Counted from the stretch's first letter, positions 1 through 9,464 are shown. The stretch: 64,000 nt of DNA from Enterococcaceae bacterium OF42-14pH9A (GCA_027692465.1 JAQEYU010000003.1:248001-312000), one strand, 5' to 3'. Numbers and translations: made by a program. Notes: generated from the sequence alone by a model not told the origin.

Positions 1-1
1 T

Positions 2-163
2 CACAGAAAAGATGAAATCCATGATGAGCGGACCTATCCTCATGACGAGTATTTGCGGATGTTGGAGAATGCCGGCTTTTCAAAAGTGGAGAGCTATGCC
101 GATTTTATCGACAGCGAACCGAATGAAAAAAGCAGACGCTGGTTTTTCGTCTGCCATAAATAA
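2..163 (+). CDS. C-terminal end of a class I SAM-dependent methyltransferase (partial)
   Basis: The reading frame is open from the left edge and ends with TAA at 161-163, giving 53 residues. The tail (LRMLENAGFSKVE followed by RRWFFVCHK) is the last helix and final beta strands typical of Rossmann-fold methyltransferases, where 'aGF..v' precedes the terminal 'fvC.K' strand. The SAM-binding part lies outside the window, so the substrate cannot be inferred. A strong intrinsic terminator begins 6 bp after the stop, so this is the last gene of its transcript. Another Rossmann protein is possible, but this C-terminal pattern is most common in methyltransferases. Confidence 0.6.
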   Translation, partial: HRKDEIHDERTYPHDEYLRMLENAGFSKVESYADFIDSEPNEKSRRWFFVCHK

Positions 164-168
164 GCAGA

Positions 169-195
169 GACCGGCCATTTTTGGCCGGTCTTTTT
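169..195 (+). terminator. Intrinsic terminator after the methyltransferase gene
   Basis: An 8-bp perfect stem (GACCGGCC / GGCCGGTC) around a T-rich loop is followed directly by five T residues. Confidence 0.9.
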
Positions 196-353
196 GTCTG
201 CGGTCCGATCATTCTTTTTCGGCACAGCAGGTAAAAATTAACGGAATCAAGCAAAAGTCAATCCGGTCTGCTATCAGTTTTGTAAGGTAGACCAAATCAG
301 CTTGGCAGCTATTGTACTCCTGCCGTAATATCGGTAAACTGAAGCTGACTATT

Positions 354-452
354 TTGAAAACGTTACAAGGCTTGCGGCGTGTTCTTAAAAGTCGGTTGGA
401 TCTTTCTCGGGAAGATCTGGCGGGTTCTGTTTTGGTAAGTGACAGACAATAA
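354..452 (+). pseudogene. Possible remnant of an XRE-family regulator
   Basis: From TTG at 354 a 32-residue frame reads like the first two helices of a Cro/C1 HTH protein (LRRVLKSRLDLSREDLAGSV) and then stops at 450-452. There is no good ribosome binding site and the rest of an HTH domain is missing. It lies in the otherwise empty 164-615 interval upstream of the ABC exporter operon. I read it as a decayed regulator gene; a chance frame is possible. No other gene is visible in this interval. Confidence 0.3.
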
Positions 453-615
453 GTTTCTTAGCATGAGACCATTGTGGCAATTCTCTTAATTTGTAAAAAG
501 AAAACAACGTATCGTTATTGAAGTGTTATTTTTGTTGTGGAATAATCGTAGCAAACAGATATTTTCTGTCCGCAAAGGCAGAATATTTGAATAAAGATGT
601 TCTGGAGGAAGAAAA

Positions 616-2136
616 ATGAATTTTTGGCAACGGGCATTAAAAAGCATTTCCCGCAGAAAAGGAAAATCCTTTATTTTGTTTCTGGTAATCTTTATTTTGG
701 GCAATGTTATCGCCGGAGCAGTGGCGATCCAACAATCCACCGGCAACGTGGAAAAGGTGACCAAAGAAAAACTGGGAGCACGGGCGATCCTGGATGTAGA
801 CTATGAGAAGTACAACAAGGATGCCGAAAAAAATCCGGACCTGAAGTGGCCGGATCCTTTGACGGACAAAGAATACGAAAAAGTAGCGGAACTGCCGCAG
901 GTCAAAACTTATGACAAGTCTGTCCAAGGGTATACCGGAACGGCCAAATTGAAGAGCTACACTCCTGAAAACGGCGGGATGATGGTAGGCAACGGGGCGC
1001 AATATTTCTTCAATTTAAAAGGATCCAGTAAAGGCCAACTCCTTGATCTTGATGAAGGCTATATCAAGCTGGATCAAGGCGAAATGTTCTCTGAAAAAGA
1101 AGCCGAAGACGGCAGCAATGTGGTGTTGATTTCCAAAGAGACTGCTGAAGCCAATGGGTTAAAAGTCGGTGATCAGATGGTGATCGATGCCACCAGCGAA
1201 GTGATCGATATGGGGAATATCCAACCACGGGAAGGGACTTTGGAAGATTCTGCCGCGACAGATGACAGCGGAGCAGAACCGGAGGCAGCCAAAGTGGTGT
1301 CCTTTGATTTTCCGGTAACCGTCAAGGGCATCTTCAGTGTTGTTCGTAAAGAGGCCCAAGACCTTTCAAAAGATGAACAAAACAATGACGACTGGGCGGC
1401 TGCCGAACAGATCAATACCTTGTACATGCCGAATAAAACGATCCAAGCCTTAATGGACCAATCGTTGGAAAAATTCTATGTCAATCTTCCCGATGGTGAC
1501 CGGGAGGACTATAACATGAGTTACACACAGGCCACTTATGTTCTGAAGGCACCGGATGAAGTCGAAGCGTTCCGAGAGGATGCTCAGGGACTATTGCCGA
1601 AATATTACACCGTCATCGCTGATTCCGATCAGTACGATCAGATTGCCGGCGGAATGAAGAAACTGGGTGAGATCGCAAAATACGTCGTGATTATCGCTGC
1701 AGTAGCGACGATGTTGATCATTTCGCTGGTCGTCCTGCTATTCTTGCGAGATCGCAAGCACGAGCTGGGAATCTACCTGTCTCTTGGTGAAGGCCGCGGT
1801 AAGATCATCGGGCAGGTACTGATTGAACTTCTACTGGTCAGCCTGGTTGCGCTGGTCTTGTCCTTGGTAACAGGGAATCTCTTAGGGGGCATTGTATCCG
1901 ACCAGCTGATGCAGACAGACTGGATCAATAACAATGCGCAAGACGGCATGATGTATGCGGGACTTTACGGGAACCAATCTATCGATTTTGAATCGGTGCG
2001 GTCCGCTTACAAGGTCAGCTTCACTCCGGGATATGTGATCAGCTATCTGGTTTTGGGATTGGGCACAGTCCTTTTGTCGGCGATTCTGCCGCTTTTATAT
2101 ATCATGCGTCTGAATCCTAAGAAGATCATGATGTGA
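616..2136 (+). CDS. ABC transporter permease, FtsX/MacB-like
   Basis: This 506-residue membrane protein has the FtsX/MacB permease layout. One N-terminal transmembrane helix (about residues 18-39) is followed by a large extracytoplasmic domain (about 40-350) and three C-terminal helices (about 354-376, 396-420, 475-498). The cytoplasmic end finishes with a basic LNPKKIMM tail typical of the family. The start is set by GGAGGAAG seven bases upstream. The ATPase gene follows after 50 bp and a PASTA protein gene overlaps the ATPase gene, so the three form one unit. Family members use ATP for mechanotransmission: export of peptides, antibiotics or lipoproteins, or activation of cell-wall enzymes, rather than import. 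The substrate is unknown. Confidence 0.85.
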   Translation: MNFWQRALKSISRRKGKSFILFLVIFILGNVIAGAVAIQQSTGNVEKVTKEKLGARAILDVDYEKYNKDAEKNPDLKWPDPLTDKEYEKVAELPQVKTYDKSVQGYTGTAKLKSYTPENGGMMVGNGAQYFFNLKGSSKGQLLDLDEGYIKLDQGEMFSEKEAEDGSNVVLISKETAEANGLKVGDQMVIDATSEVIDMGNIQPREGTLEDSAATDDSGAEPEAAKVVSFDFPVTVKGIFSVVRKEAQDLSKDEQNNDDWAAAEQINTLYMPNKTIQALMDQSLEKFYVNLPDGDREDYNMSYTQATYVLKAPDEVEAFREDAQGLLPKYYTVIADSDQYDQIAGGMKKLGEIAKYVVIIAAVATMLIISLVVLLFLRDRKHELGIYLSLGEGRGKIIGQVLIELLLVSLVALVLSLVTGNLLGGIVSDQLMQTDWINNNAQDGMMYAGLYGNQSIDFESVRSAYKVSFTPGYVISYLVLGLGTVLLSAILPLLYIMRLNPKKIMM

Positions 2137-2186
2137 TTTGTGTCAATCGTTTCAATTTTGGCAGTGACATTGAGGAGGAAGAGAGC

Positions 2187-2861
2187 ATGGCGTTATTAGA
2201 AGCAAAGAATGTAGATTATTTTTACCAAGACGGTGATCAGCGTCGTTTTATCCTGAAAGATACTACTGTCACCTTTGAAAAGGGGCGCTTTTACACTATT
2301 CTGGGACAATCCGGATCTGGCAAGACCACGTTTCTTTCACTTTTGAGTGCTTTGGACACACCTAAGTCGGGAGAAGTTTTGTACAACGGTGAAAATATCC
2401 AGAAGATCGGGTATGAACGTTATCGAAGAGACGATATCAGTATTATTTTCCAAAGTTACAACCTGATTCCTTATTTAACAGCGGCGGAAAATGTTCAAGT
2501 ACCAATGGCCATCACTGACAACCAGTTGCCGGATGACAAAAAAGCGGTCGCTTACAACTTGTTGGATTATATCGGTATTACCAGAGATAAAGCCGATCGG
2601 ATGGTCAATCAGCTTTCCGGTGGGGAACAGCAACGGGTGGCGATTGCTCGGGCATTGGCGACCAACGTGGATATCATCATGGCTGATGAACCCACCGGGA
2701 ATTTGGATGAAGAAATGGAACAGGAGATCGTGGATATTTTCAAGGAGTTGGCCCATCAACACGGCAAGTGCGTGATTGTTGTGACCCACTCCAATGAAAT
2801 CGCCCAGCAGGCAGATGAAGTCTTGTATTTACGCAAAGGTGTGTTGAAAAACCATGAGTGA
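2187..2861 (+). CDS. ABC transporter ATP-binding protein (MacB/LolD type)
   Basis: The 224-residue ATPase partners the preceding FtsX-like permease. Visible motifs are Walker A GQSGSGKTT (residues 40-48), Q-loop Gln89, signature LSGGEQQ (143-149), Walker B IIMADEP (163-169) followed by TGNLD, and H-loop His201. The TGNLD box after Walker B is typical of the LolD/MacB/FtsE group. An upstream in-frame ATG overlaps the permease gene, but GAGGAGGAAGAG just before 2187 makes this ATG the better start. The stop overlaps the start of the PASTA gene by 8 bp, indicating translational coupling. Confidence 0.92.
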   Translation: MALLEAKNVDYFYQDGDQRRFILKDTTVTFEKGRFYTILGQSGSGKTTFLSLLSALDTPKSGEVLYNGENIQKIGYERYRRDDISIIFQSYNLIPYLTAAENVQVPMAITDNQLPDDKKAVAYNLLDYIGITRDKADRMVNQLSGGEQQRVAIARALATNVDIIMADEPTGNLDEEMEQEIVDIFKELAHQHGKCVIVVTHSNEIAQQADEVLYLRKGVLKNHE

Positions 2862-4473
2862 TTTTTTGTCCAACTTCTCAAAAGAAAACTATGACGGAAA
2901 GAAAAAGCTGGCAGCCGATTCTGAAATGAAGATGCAACCGGAAGAGAATGGCAGCAGCCAATCTGCGGCTGAACCTGCGACATCCGGCGATGAGGCCGCA
3001 GAAAAGCCAGCCAGTCTTTCCCGCAGCCGGCGAATTGGTCGCAGTCTTGATCCGGCATTTGATTTGGATACCGAGGAGCAGACGGCCGAAGAATCGTCTG
3101 CCCCAGAGACTGAGGCGAATCGGTCTGCAGGTACCAGCCGTTTTCAAGCAGAGGAAACCGAATTTGACCCGACTTACAAAAAGCGTCGAATCCGTAAGAT
3201 TGCGCTGATCAGTGCGGCCTCACTTGCGGTGTTGGCCGGTCTTTTCTTTCTTTATTATTCCCTGACTCATGTGAAAGTACCTGATTTCACCGGAAAGGCA
3301 GCGGCAGAGGCCCGTTCCTGGGGGACTGATGAAGGAATCAAAGTCGAAACAGAACAGGTTTATGATTTTGATGCAGCGGTCAATGATATCATCGCGCAAT
3401 CTGTCAAGGCGGGTGAAAAGTTGAAAAAAGGAAGTGCTATGACGGTGAAGGTCAGTATCGGTCCGGATCCGGAAGAAGTCATTGCACTGCCGAACTTTGC
3501 CGATATGACGGTTGAGCAGGCCACTGCTTGGGTGGAAGAGAAGAAGGCGGAGAACGTGACGATTATTCGGCAGTTCGACAATAAAATCACCGACGGCGGG
3601 TTCATCAAGATGGAAGCTGCGTCAAAGGAACAGGACTTGGAAAACTATCGGCGCCAGAACCGTTTGAACGTCTATTATTCGAAAGGGAAGGAAGTCTTCG
3701 AAAAAAATATCACGGTCAATGATTTTACCAACAAACCTTTGTCAGAAGTCAGTGAATGGGCCAAAACCAATGGCGTCAAACTGACGACGGAAAAAGTCTT
3801 TTCCGACACCATTGCCGCAGATAGCGTCGTATCTCAAGAAACGGCTAAAGGAACCAAGATTGCTAAGAATGATACCCTCAAATTAAAAATCTCCAAAGGC
3901 AAGCCGATTCGAGTGCCGGATTATTCCCAATATACAATTGAGCAAGCTCAGTCTTTGGAAGGCGGCGTGCCGGCAGTAATCAAAAGCGTGTATTCAGATG
4001 ATGTGGGTTATGGACGCTTTATCAGCCAGTCGGTAGAAGCGGGTAAAGAGTTTGCCGAAGGAGACAAACTGCCGTCAGTCGAAGTTGTCTACTCACAAGG
4101 CCGACCGTATATCAAGGATTTGCGGGGCCAAACGACTGAAGGTGATCTGCCGAAGCTGTTCTTTGATGAATTCCAAGCAAAAGGTGCGAATATCACTTAC
4201 ACTGTCTATTATGTGGATTCTGCTGAACCAAAAGGGACCGTGGTAGAGATGTCCAAATACGGCGAATTTCTGCCATTGACAGCTACTATCAGTATCGGGA
4301 TCAGTCTGGGGAATAAGCAGGTGGAGACTCCGCCGGCAACGGATCCAATCCAGCCGCCGACCCAACCTGACACCAATGAACAGCAAAACGAGACCGAGAA
4401 CGCAGCTGTCAAAGACGAGGAGACCCAAGCGGCTCAAACCTCAGCTTCGCAAACCCCTGATGGAAAAGGCTGA
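2854..4473 (+). CDS. Membrane-anchored extracellular PASTA-repeat protein
   Basis: This 539-residue protein has a hydrophilic, Glu/Ala/Ser-rich cytoplasmic region (1-108), a basic stop-transfer segment (KKRRIRK) and one transmembrane helix (about 115-135). At least four PASTA-like repeats fill residues 139-490, followed by a low-complexity Pro/Gln/Thr/Glu tail. PASTA domains usually occur in penicillin-binding proteins and in PknB/Stk kinases, where they sense peptidoglycan or muropeptides; there is no kinase or transpeptidase domain here. Its gene overlaps the ABC ATPase gene, so it probably acts as the extracellular sensor or adaptor of the exporter, in place of a MacA-like adaptor. That role is inference from gene order and topology. 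Confidence 0.85.
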   Translation: MSDFLSNFSKENYDGKKKLAADSEMKMQPEENGSSQSAAEPATSGDEAAEKPASLSRSRRIGRSLDPAFDLDTEEQTAEESSAPETEANRSAGTSRFQAEETEFDPTYKKRRIRKIALISAASLAVLAGLFFLYYSLTHVKVPDFTGKAAAEARSWGTDEGIKVETEQVYDFDAAVNDIIAQSVKAGEKLKKGSAMTVKVSIGPDPEEVIALPNFADMTVEQATAWVEEKKAENVTIIRQFDNKITDGGFIKMEAASKEQDLENYRRQNRLNVYYSKGKEVFEKNITVNDFTNKPLSEVSEWAKTNGVKLTTEKVFSDTIAADSVVSQETAKGTKIAKNDTLKLKISKGKPIRVPDYSQYTIEQAQSLEGGVPAVIKSVYSDDVGYGRFISQSVEAGKEFAEGDKLPSVEVVYSQGRPYIKDLRGQTTEGDLPKLFFDEFQAKGANITYTVYYVDSAEPKGTVVEMSKYGEFLPLTATISIGISLGNKQVETPPATDPIQPPTQPDTNEQQNETENAAVKDEETQAAQTSASQTPDGKG

Positions 4474-4529
4474 GCAAACTTTCCGCTGCTCCGATATTTT
4501 GTGAGCCGAACAGATGAATATTATCGGAA

Positions 4530-4626
4530 ATACTCAAGTAATGCAGGATGCGCCGCTCGGGTTCTGGCGGGTGGTTCCAGCTCGCAGGAACGGATGTGCA
4601 ATCCTGTCTTACTTGAGTATTTTTTG
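4530..4626 (+). ncRNA. Long structured hairpin ending in a T-run; candidate small RNA or extended terminator
   Basis: Outer arms AATACTCAAGTAA and TTACTTGAGTATT pair perfectly over 13 bp and enclose about 68 nt. Inside, CAGGAT/ATCCTG and GTTCTG/CAGGAAC can also pair. Six T residues follow the 3' arm. A weak -10-like TATTAT lies at 4519-4524. It could be the terminator of the PASTA operon or an independent RNA of about 100 nt. I recognise no Rfam family. The rest of 4474-5090 holds only the repeat at 4661-4818. Confidence 0.4.
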
Positions 4627-4660
4627 CGTTTTCCGGAAACATTAACGAAATTCAGGTTAA

Positions 4661-4818
4661 GGCGTGTCTGAAAACTCCAGTGGCAGATATTTTGGTCCTT
4701 TTCACCGCAATCTGCGTCGTAAATGCTTAGCTTTGCACCACATAAGCTGCGCCTTACTCCTTGATTTCGGCAAAAAGTCCGCAAAAATCTGGATCCTCCC
4801 AGAGTTTTCAGACACGCC
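4661..4818 (+). repeat. Dispersed intergenic element, copy A
   Basis: A 158-bp element bounded by perfect 17-bp inverted repeats (GGCGTGTCTGAAAACTC and its complement). The core includes the conserved CACCACATAAGC segment. Related copies lie at 26663, 26926, 51202 and 62001. It contains no transposase, so it resembles a MITE or a mobile intergenic palindrome. A frame beginning GTG-TCT-GAA-AAC stays open through the element. Confidence 0.9.
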
Positions 4819-5090
4819 CTATTAAAATACTGATATCTGCCGGCGCTAAAAGCAGCATTTCTTTATCTTGGAAAACTCCGCCTTAGCTGCCTGGATTCTC
4901 TGAATGGGACCAGAAGAACTGCTCGCATATTCCCCTAGAGCATGGCGTTGCTATGAGACGCGCCCGTTCTCTTTGTAGACGAGTATCTCCGGAATTGTGA
5001 AAACAACGTGACTTTTTCTGCATTTAGCTTTACGAGCCGGGGATTCTTGCGTTATTCTTAATAAATGAAATGAATGGAGGGATCGCTGTG

Positions 5091-5369
5091 ATGGAATTGA
5101 TCAAAACGCATCCACTTGCGGTTTACCTTGTACTGGTCAATCTCAGTCTTTTTTGTCTGATGGGGTTGGATAAGCTGAAAGCCCGCATGGACAGCTGGCG
5201 GATCTCGGAAAAGACCCTGCTGCTGCTGGGCTTGGCCGGCGGTGGGATCGGTGGTCTGGCAGGACAACGACTGTTTCACCATAAGACCAGAAAAAAATAT
5301 TTTACGGTCTGTTTTGCAGTGGGCGCACTGCTTGCCACAGCGGCTGTCTTATGGGTTTATCTGCGCTGA
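5091..5369 (+). CDS. DUF1294 small membrane protein
   Basis: This 92-residue protein has an N-terminal hydrophobic helix (residues 10-25), a charged loop with DKLKARMDSWRISE, a glycine-rich second helix (GLAGGGIGGLAGQRLFHHKT) and a C-terminal hydrophobic helix. The 'MG.DK..A....WRI.E..L' to 'GG..G...G...F.HKT.K..F' pattern is diagnostic of DUF1294. The family has no established function. An earlier in-frame ATG at 5070 is less likely because GGAGGG (5076-5081) is correctly spaced for 5091. The next gene starts 90 bp downstream on the same strand and may be cotranscribed. Confidence 0.85.
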   Translation: MELIKTHPLAVYLVLVNLSLFCLMGLDKLKARMDSWRISEKTLLLLGLAGGGIGGLAGQRLFHHKTRKKYFTVCFAVGALLATAAVLWVYLR

Positions 5370-5459
5370 CCAAAAAACAGTCACGTTTCGTTTTATTGAA
5401 AGCAAGAAAGCCCGCCGGCAGAAATCCTCTGCTACAGCGGGAATTGAGGAGTTTTATTA

Positions 5460-6497
5460 ATGAAAAATCATTCCGGACTCAAGGTACTGCTGAATATCGT
5501 TTTTGTGCTGTTGATCTTCGGCATCTTGGGCTTTGTTATAAAAAACTCGCTGGGAGATATTCTGGTACAGTTAGCTCAGACACCTTTGCTGGTTCTTCTT
5601 GGTGTGATCCTGTGCGGAAGTCTGTATATTCTGGTAGAAGGTGAGAACTTGAAGACGATGGCCGGAACCTTTACCAAAGGGTTTACGACTATCGATGGCA
5701 GCTTTGCTATGTGTTATGCCGCCTTTTACCGGCTGGTGACTTTTGGTGCGGGAACGTTGATCGCGGAGGTGAATTTCTACCACCGCAAAGGCTTGCGAAT
5801 TTCTCAAGGCGTAGGCGTCACGGCGCTACACATGATTATGTATAAAGTGGTGTTGTTAAGCTGGGCCGTGATCAGCTTGGTGATGCAGTTTGTCTTTTTT
5901 CACTCGGAAAAGCCCAAAATCATCTGGCTGGTCTTGTTTGCCATGGTGGTGACCTTTTTAATCATTGCTGGCTTGTTGTCTTTAACTTTGAGTCTGAATT
6001 TGCAGGTCTGGTCAGTGAAATTGGCGAACAAGCTGTTCAAAAGTGCCAAAATCCGCGGAATGGTGGACAAGGTCAATATCCAGGTCTACTCGTTGCGCGA
6101 AGCCGTAGACAGTATCTTACAAGTTCGACCACTGATTTATCGGATCTATTTTTTGAATATGTTGAAGGTTGCCTTCTGGTTTGTGATCCCCTACCTTGTT
6201 TTGCGGGGCGACCATCCCCAATTGGGCTTCTTCCTCTCCTTTGGTTTAACCAGTTTTGCAGTAATCTTGGCCGGTTCAATCCCGACACCGGCGGGGATCG
6301 GTTCTTTTGAATTTGTTTATCTGCTGTTGTTTAGCCCAATTGTCGGAACTGTGGATGCGGCCAGCTCGATGTTGCTGTATCGCTTTGCCAGTTATGTCTG
6401 GCCGTTTCTGATCGGGCTGATTTATTTTCTGGTAGATAAAAGACGAGCGATCCACTCGGAATTAAAGGAGATCAAAGAAGAGCCTACCAAAGAATAA
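5460..6497 (+). CDS. Integral membrane protein, lysylphosphatidylglycerol synthase TM family (YbhN/UPF0104-like)
   Basis: This 345-residue polytopic protein has about eight hydrophobic segments and matches the flippase-like half of MprF without the C-terminal aminoacyltransferase half. The conserved family block near the end (GSIPTPAGIGSFEFVYLLLF) is clear. Stand-alone members are associated with lipid translocation or envelope homeostasis; no specific lipid can be deduced. The start follows TTGAGGAG at good spacing. No convincing terminator is visible before the clpB promoter. Confidence 0.85.
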   Translation: MKNHSGLKVLLNIVFVLLIFGILGFVIKNSLGDILVQLAQTPLLVLLGVILCGSLYILVEGENLKTMAGTFTKGFTTIDGSFAMCYAAFYRLVTFGAGTLIAEVNFYHRKGLRISQGVGVTALHMIMYKVVLLSWAVISLVMQFVFFHSEKPKIIWLVLFAMVVTFLIIAGLLSLTLSLNLQVWSVKLANKLFKSAKIRGMVDKVNIQVYSLREAVDSILQVRPLIYRIYFLNMLKVAFWFVIPYLVLRGDHPQLGFFLSFGLTSFAVILAGSIPTPAGIGSFEFVYLLLFSPIVGTVDAASSMLLYRFASYVWPFLIGLIYFLVDKRRAIHSELKEIKEEPTKE

Positions 6498-6597
6498 GGG
6501 ATGTCCCAAAAATTTGGTGGTTTGAAGAGCTTTTTGACAGATTTACTCATTATTCAGAAAAAAAGTTGTTTTCCAGACGTAAATTCAGAGGTTGTTA

Positions 6598-6627
6598 TTT
6601 GACCAATTTTGACCAAAAGAGTATACT
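6598..6627 (+). promoter_or_regulatory. clpB promoter with a perfect CtsR operator
   Basis: The direct heptad repeat TTTGACC-AAT-TTTGACC (6598-6614) is the exact complement of the CtsR consensus GGTCAAA-N3-GGTCAAA. The first heptad contains the -35 TTGACC (6599-6604); a 17-bp spacer leads to the -10 TATACT (6622-6627). The repressor would therefore cover the -35 element and half the spacer. CtsR control of clp genes is established in low-GC Gram-positives. The leader from here to the clpB start is about 160 nt. Confidence 0.92.
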
Positions 6628-6785
6628 ATAACTTGTAAGTGAGACTGCTTACCGGAAAAATGACAGATAAAGCTCGGAACTTTTGCAGTTCAGGGCTTTT
6701 TAGTGAATCCGGATCCCTGCTGGCCAGTACGATTAGTAGGGGCTGTGATTCAGTGGCCTCAGCCTACGAAAGGGAGGAAAACACG

Positions 6786-9398
6786 TTGAATATTGAAAAA
6801 ATGACGACAACATTGCAAGAAGCCATCGCCGAAGCGCAGCAGATTGCAATTACCAGACATCATCAGGAGATTGATATCCTGCATTTATGGAAAATCTTTT
6901 TACAACCGAATCATTTCGGCCGAAATTTTTATACAGATGCCGGCTTGGATGTCGATGCCTTTGAAAAAGAAGTCGATCGCGGGTTGGAAGAATACCCGGT
7001 AATTGAAGGCGGCAACGTCCAGTATGGCCAGTCCATGAGTCAAAACCTGTTTCGCTTACTGCAGGAGGCTGACGGCTTGCGGCAAGGGTTTGGTGATGAG
7101 TTTTTATCGACTGAGATCGTACTTTTAGCATTGATGAAGTTGAAAAACTTTTCATTGACCAAGTATCTGGTGCAAAATGGTCTGACTGAAAAAGAGCTTA
7201 AAAAAAATATTGAAGAGCTGCGGGGAGGAGATAAAGTGACCTCACAAAATCAAGAAGAGCAGTACAAAGCGCTGGAAAAGTATGGTGTTGACCTGATCCA
7301 GCAAGTGAAAAACGGCAAGATGGATCCCATCATCGGTCGTGATGAAGAAATTCGTGACGTAATCCGCATCCTCAGTCGTAAAACCAAAAACAACCCGGTA
7401 CTCATCGGTGAACCGGGTGTGGGTAAAACCGCCATCGTCGAAGGTTTGGCGCAAAGGATCGTTCGTAAAGATGTGCCGGAAAATTTGAAGGATAAAACGA
7501 TATTTTCACTGGACATGGGTGCATTGATTGCCGGTGCCAAATTTCGGGGCGAATTTGAAGAACGTCTGAAAGCTGTTTTACAAGAAGTCAAAAAATCCGA
7601 CGGCCGCATCATTTTGTTTATCGATGAGATCCATAATATCGTGGGTGCGGGTAAAACTGAAGGATCGATGGATGCCGGCAACCTGCTGAAGCCGATGCTG
7701 GCTCGTGGTGAGCTCCATACGATCGGTGCAACGACCCTGGATGAATATCGGCAATATATGGAGAAAGACAAAGCCCTGGAGCGTCGTTTCCAAAAAGTTT
7801 TAGTGAAAGAGCCAACGGTGGAGGATACGGTCTCCATTTTACGGGGACTGAAGAAACGCTTCGAGATTCATCACGGTGTCAATATCCACGACAATGCACT
7901 GGTAGCAGCAGCAACCTTGTCGGACCGCTACATCACTGACCGCTTTCTGCCGGACAAGGCCATCGACCTGGTGGATGAAGCCTGCGCAACGATTCGAGTA
8001 GAAATGAATTCCATGCCAACTGAATTGGATCAGGTGACCCGGCGGCTGATGCAGTTGGAAATAGAAGAAGCGGCCTTGAAAAAAGAGACCGATGACGCGT
8101 CTAAAAAGCGCTTAGATAATCTGCAGGAAGAGCTGGCTGAACTTCGTGAAGAAGCCAACGCCATGAAAATGCAGTGGGAAACTGAAAAAGAAGAGGTCAA
8201 TGCGGTTTCCAACAAACGAGCAGAGATTGACCGGGCCCGTCATGAATTGGAGGATGCGGAAAATAACTACGATCTTGAGCGGGCAGCTGTTTTACGGCAT
8301 GGGACCATTCCTCAACTGGAAAAAGAACTGAAAGAATTGGAAGAGAAAGCCAAAAACGATGATCTCAAAATGGTACAAGAATCGGTGACTGAAAATGAGA
8401 TTGCTGTTGTAGTCGGTCGTTTGACGGGTATCCCGGTGACTAAGTTGGTGGAAGGGGAGCGGGAAAAACTCATGAAGCTCAATGAGACGCTCCACAAACG
8501 GGTGATCGGCCAAAACGAGGCTGTCGATGCTGTCAGTGACGCCGTCATTCGGGCACGGGCCGGACTGCAAGATCCCAACCGTCCGCTTGGTTCCTTTCTC
8601 TTCCTGGGACCTACCGGTGTCGGGAAAACAGAATTGGCAAAAGCTTTGGCTGAAAATCTGTTTGATTCTGAAGATCACATGGTTCGCATTGACATGAGCG
8701 AATACATGGAGAAACATTCCGTGAGCCGCTTGGTAGGCGCACCTCCCGGTTATGTAGGATATGACGAAGGGGGCCAGCTGACGGAAGCGGTCCGGCGCAA
8801 TCCGTATACCATTGTTTTGTTGGATGAAATCGAAAAAGCCCATCCGGATGTTTTCAATATCCTGTTGCAGGTGTTGGATGACGGCCGCCTCACTGATTCT
8901 AAAGGACGGGTGGTGGACTTTAAAAATACCGTATTGATTATGACTTCCAACATCGGGTCACAACTGCTTTTGGAGGGGGTGACGGCTGAGGGAACGATAC
9001 CGGAATCTGTGCAGGAACAGGTCATGAGCTTGTTGCGGGGACATTTCAAACCGGAGTTTTTGAACCGGATTGATGATACAATCTTGTTCACACCGTTGTC
9101 ACTGGAGGATGTAAAAGGAATCGTCGACAAGATCATCGCCCAGTTGTCCAAACGGTTGGAGGATCAGGAAATCTATCTGGATATCGATGACAGCGCTCGT
9201 ACCTGGATTGCCGAACAAGCTTATGAGCCGGCCTATGGTGCCCGACCATTACGCCGCTTTATCACTCGCGAGGTGGAAACGCCGTTGGCAAAAGAGATTG
9301 TCTCCGGTCGGGTAATGCCGAAAACCAGGGTGACCATCACGTTGTTGGATGCTCAATTGGTTTTCCAAAACGAAGCGGTGGCTGAAACCGAAGAATGA
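6786..9398 (+). CDS. clpB: ATP-dependent disaggregase ClpB
   Basis: ClpB is a hexameric AAA+ disaggregase that works with DnaK to rescue aggregated protein after heat stress. The 870 residues show an N-terminal Clp domain (about 1-150), a first AAA+ module with Walker [10 protein letters not shown] (about 208-216), a long charged coiled-coil M domain (about 400-520, which separates ClpB from ClpC/ClpE), and a second AAA+ module with GPTGVGKTE (about 609-617). No ClpP-binding IGF loop is evident. The TTG at 6786 is chosen because GGGAGG precedes it and the protein then starts [14 protein letters not shown] as in homologues. An upstream extension to 6639 lies in the leader. Confidence 0.96.
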   Translation: MNIEKMTTTLQEAIAEAQQIAITRHHQEIDILHLWKIFLQPNHFGRNFYTDAGLDVDAFEKEVDRGLEEYPVIEGGNVQYGQSMSQNLFRLLQEADGLRQGFGDEFLSTEIVLLALMKLKNFSLTKYLVQNGLTEKELKKNIEELRGGDKVTSQNQEEQYKALEKYGVDLIQQVKNGKMDPIIGRDEEIRDVIRILSRKTKNNPVLIGEPGVGKTAIVEGLAQRIVRKDVPENLKDKTIFSLDMGALIAGAKFRGEFEERLKAVLQEVKKSDGRIILFIDEIHNIVGAGKTEGSMDAGNLLKPMLARGELHTIGATTLDEYRQYMEKDKALERRFQKVLVKEPTVEDTVSILRGLKKRFEIHHGVNIHDNALVAAATLSDRYITDRFLPDKAIDLVDEACATIRVEMNSMPTELDQVTRRLMQLEIEEAALKKETDDASKKRLDNLQEELAELREEANAMKMQWETEKEEVNAVSNKRAEIDRARHELEDAENNYDLERAAVLRHGTIPQLEKELKELEEKAKNDDLKMVQESVTENEIAVVVGRLTGIPVTKLVEGEREKLMKLNETLHKRVIGQNEAVDAVSDAVIRARAGLQDPNRPLGSFLFLGPTGVGKTELAKALAENLFDSEDHMVRIDMSEYMEKHSVSRLVGAPPGYVGYDEGGQLTEAVRRNPYTIVLLDEIEKAHPDVFNILLQVLDDGRLTDSKGRVVDFKNTVLIMTSNIGSQLLLEGVTAEGTIPESVQEQVMSLLRGHFKPEFLNRIDDTILFTPLSLEDVKGIVDKIIAQLSKRLEDQEIYLDIDDSARTWIAEQAYEPAYGARPLRRFITREVETPLAKEIVSGRVMPKTRVTITLLDAQLVFQNEAVAETEE

Positions 9399-9464
9399 TA
9401 AAACTGCTGTCAAAGAATTTTTTTGCTAGCAGCTGCTTTAGGAATTGAAGAATATTTGATATAG

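Noticed and set aside
4521..4784. Short protein genes reading through the dispersed repeat copies
   Set aside because: Frames are open on both strands in several copies and none has a ribosome binding site, so no individual copy is annotated as a CDS; the retained frame is reported as a finding instead.
7250..7837. 195-residue minus-strand frame inside clpB
   Set aside because: It lies wholly within a well-supported ClpB coding region and encodes a low-complexity Ser/Arg-rich sequence typical of an antisense shadow.
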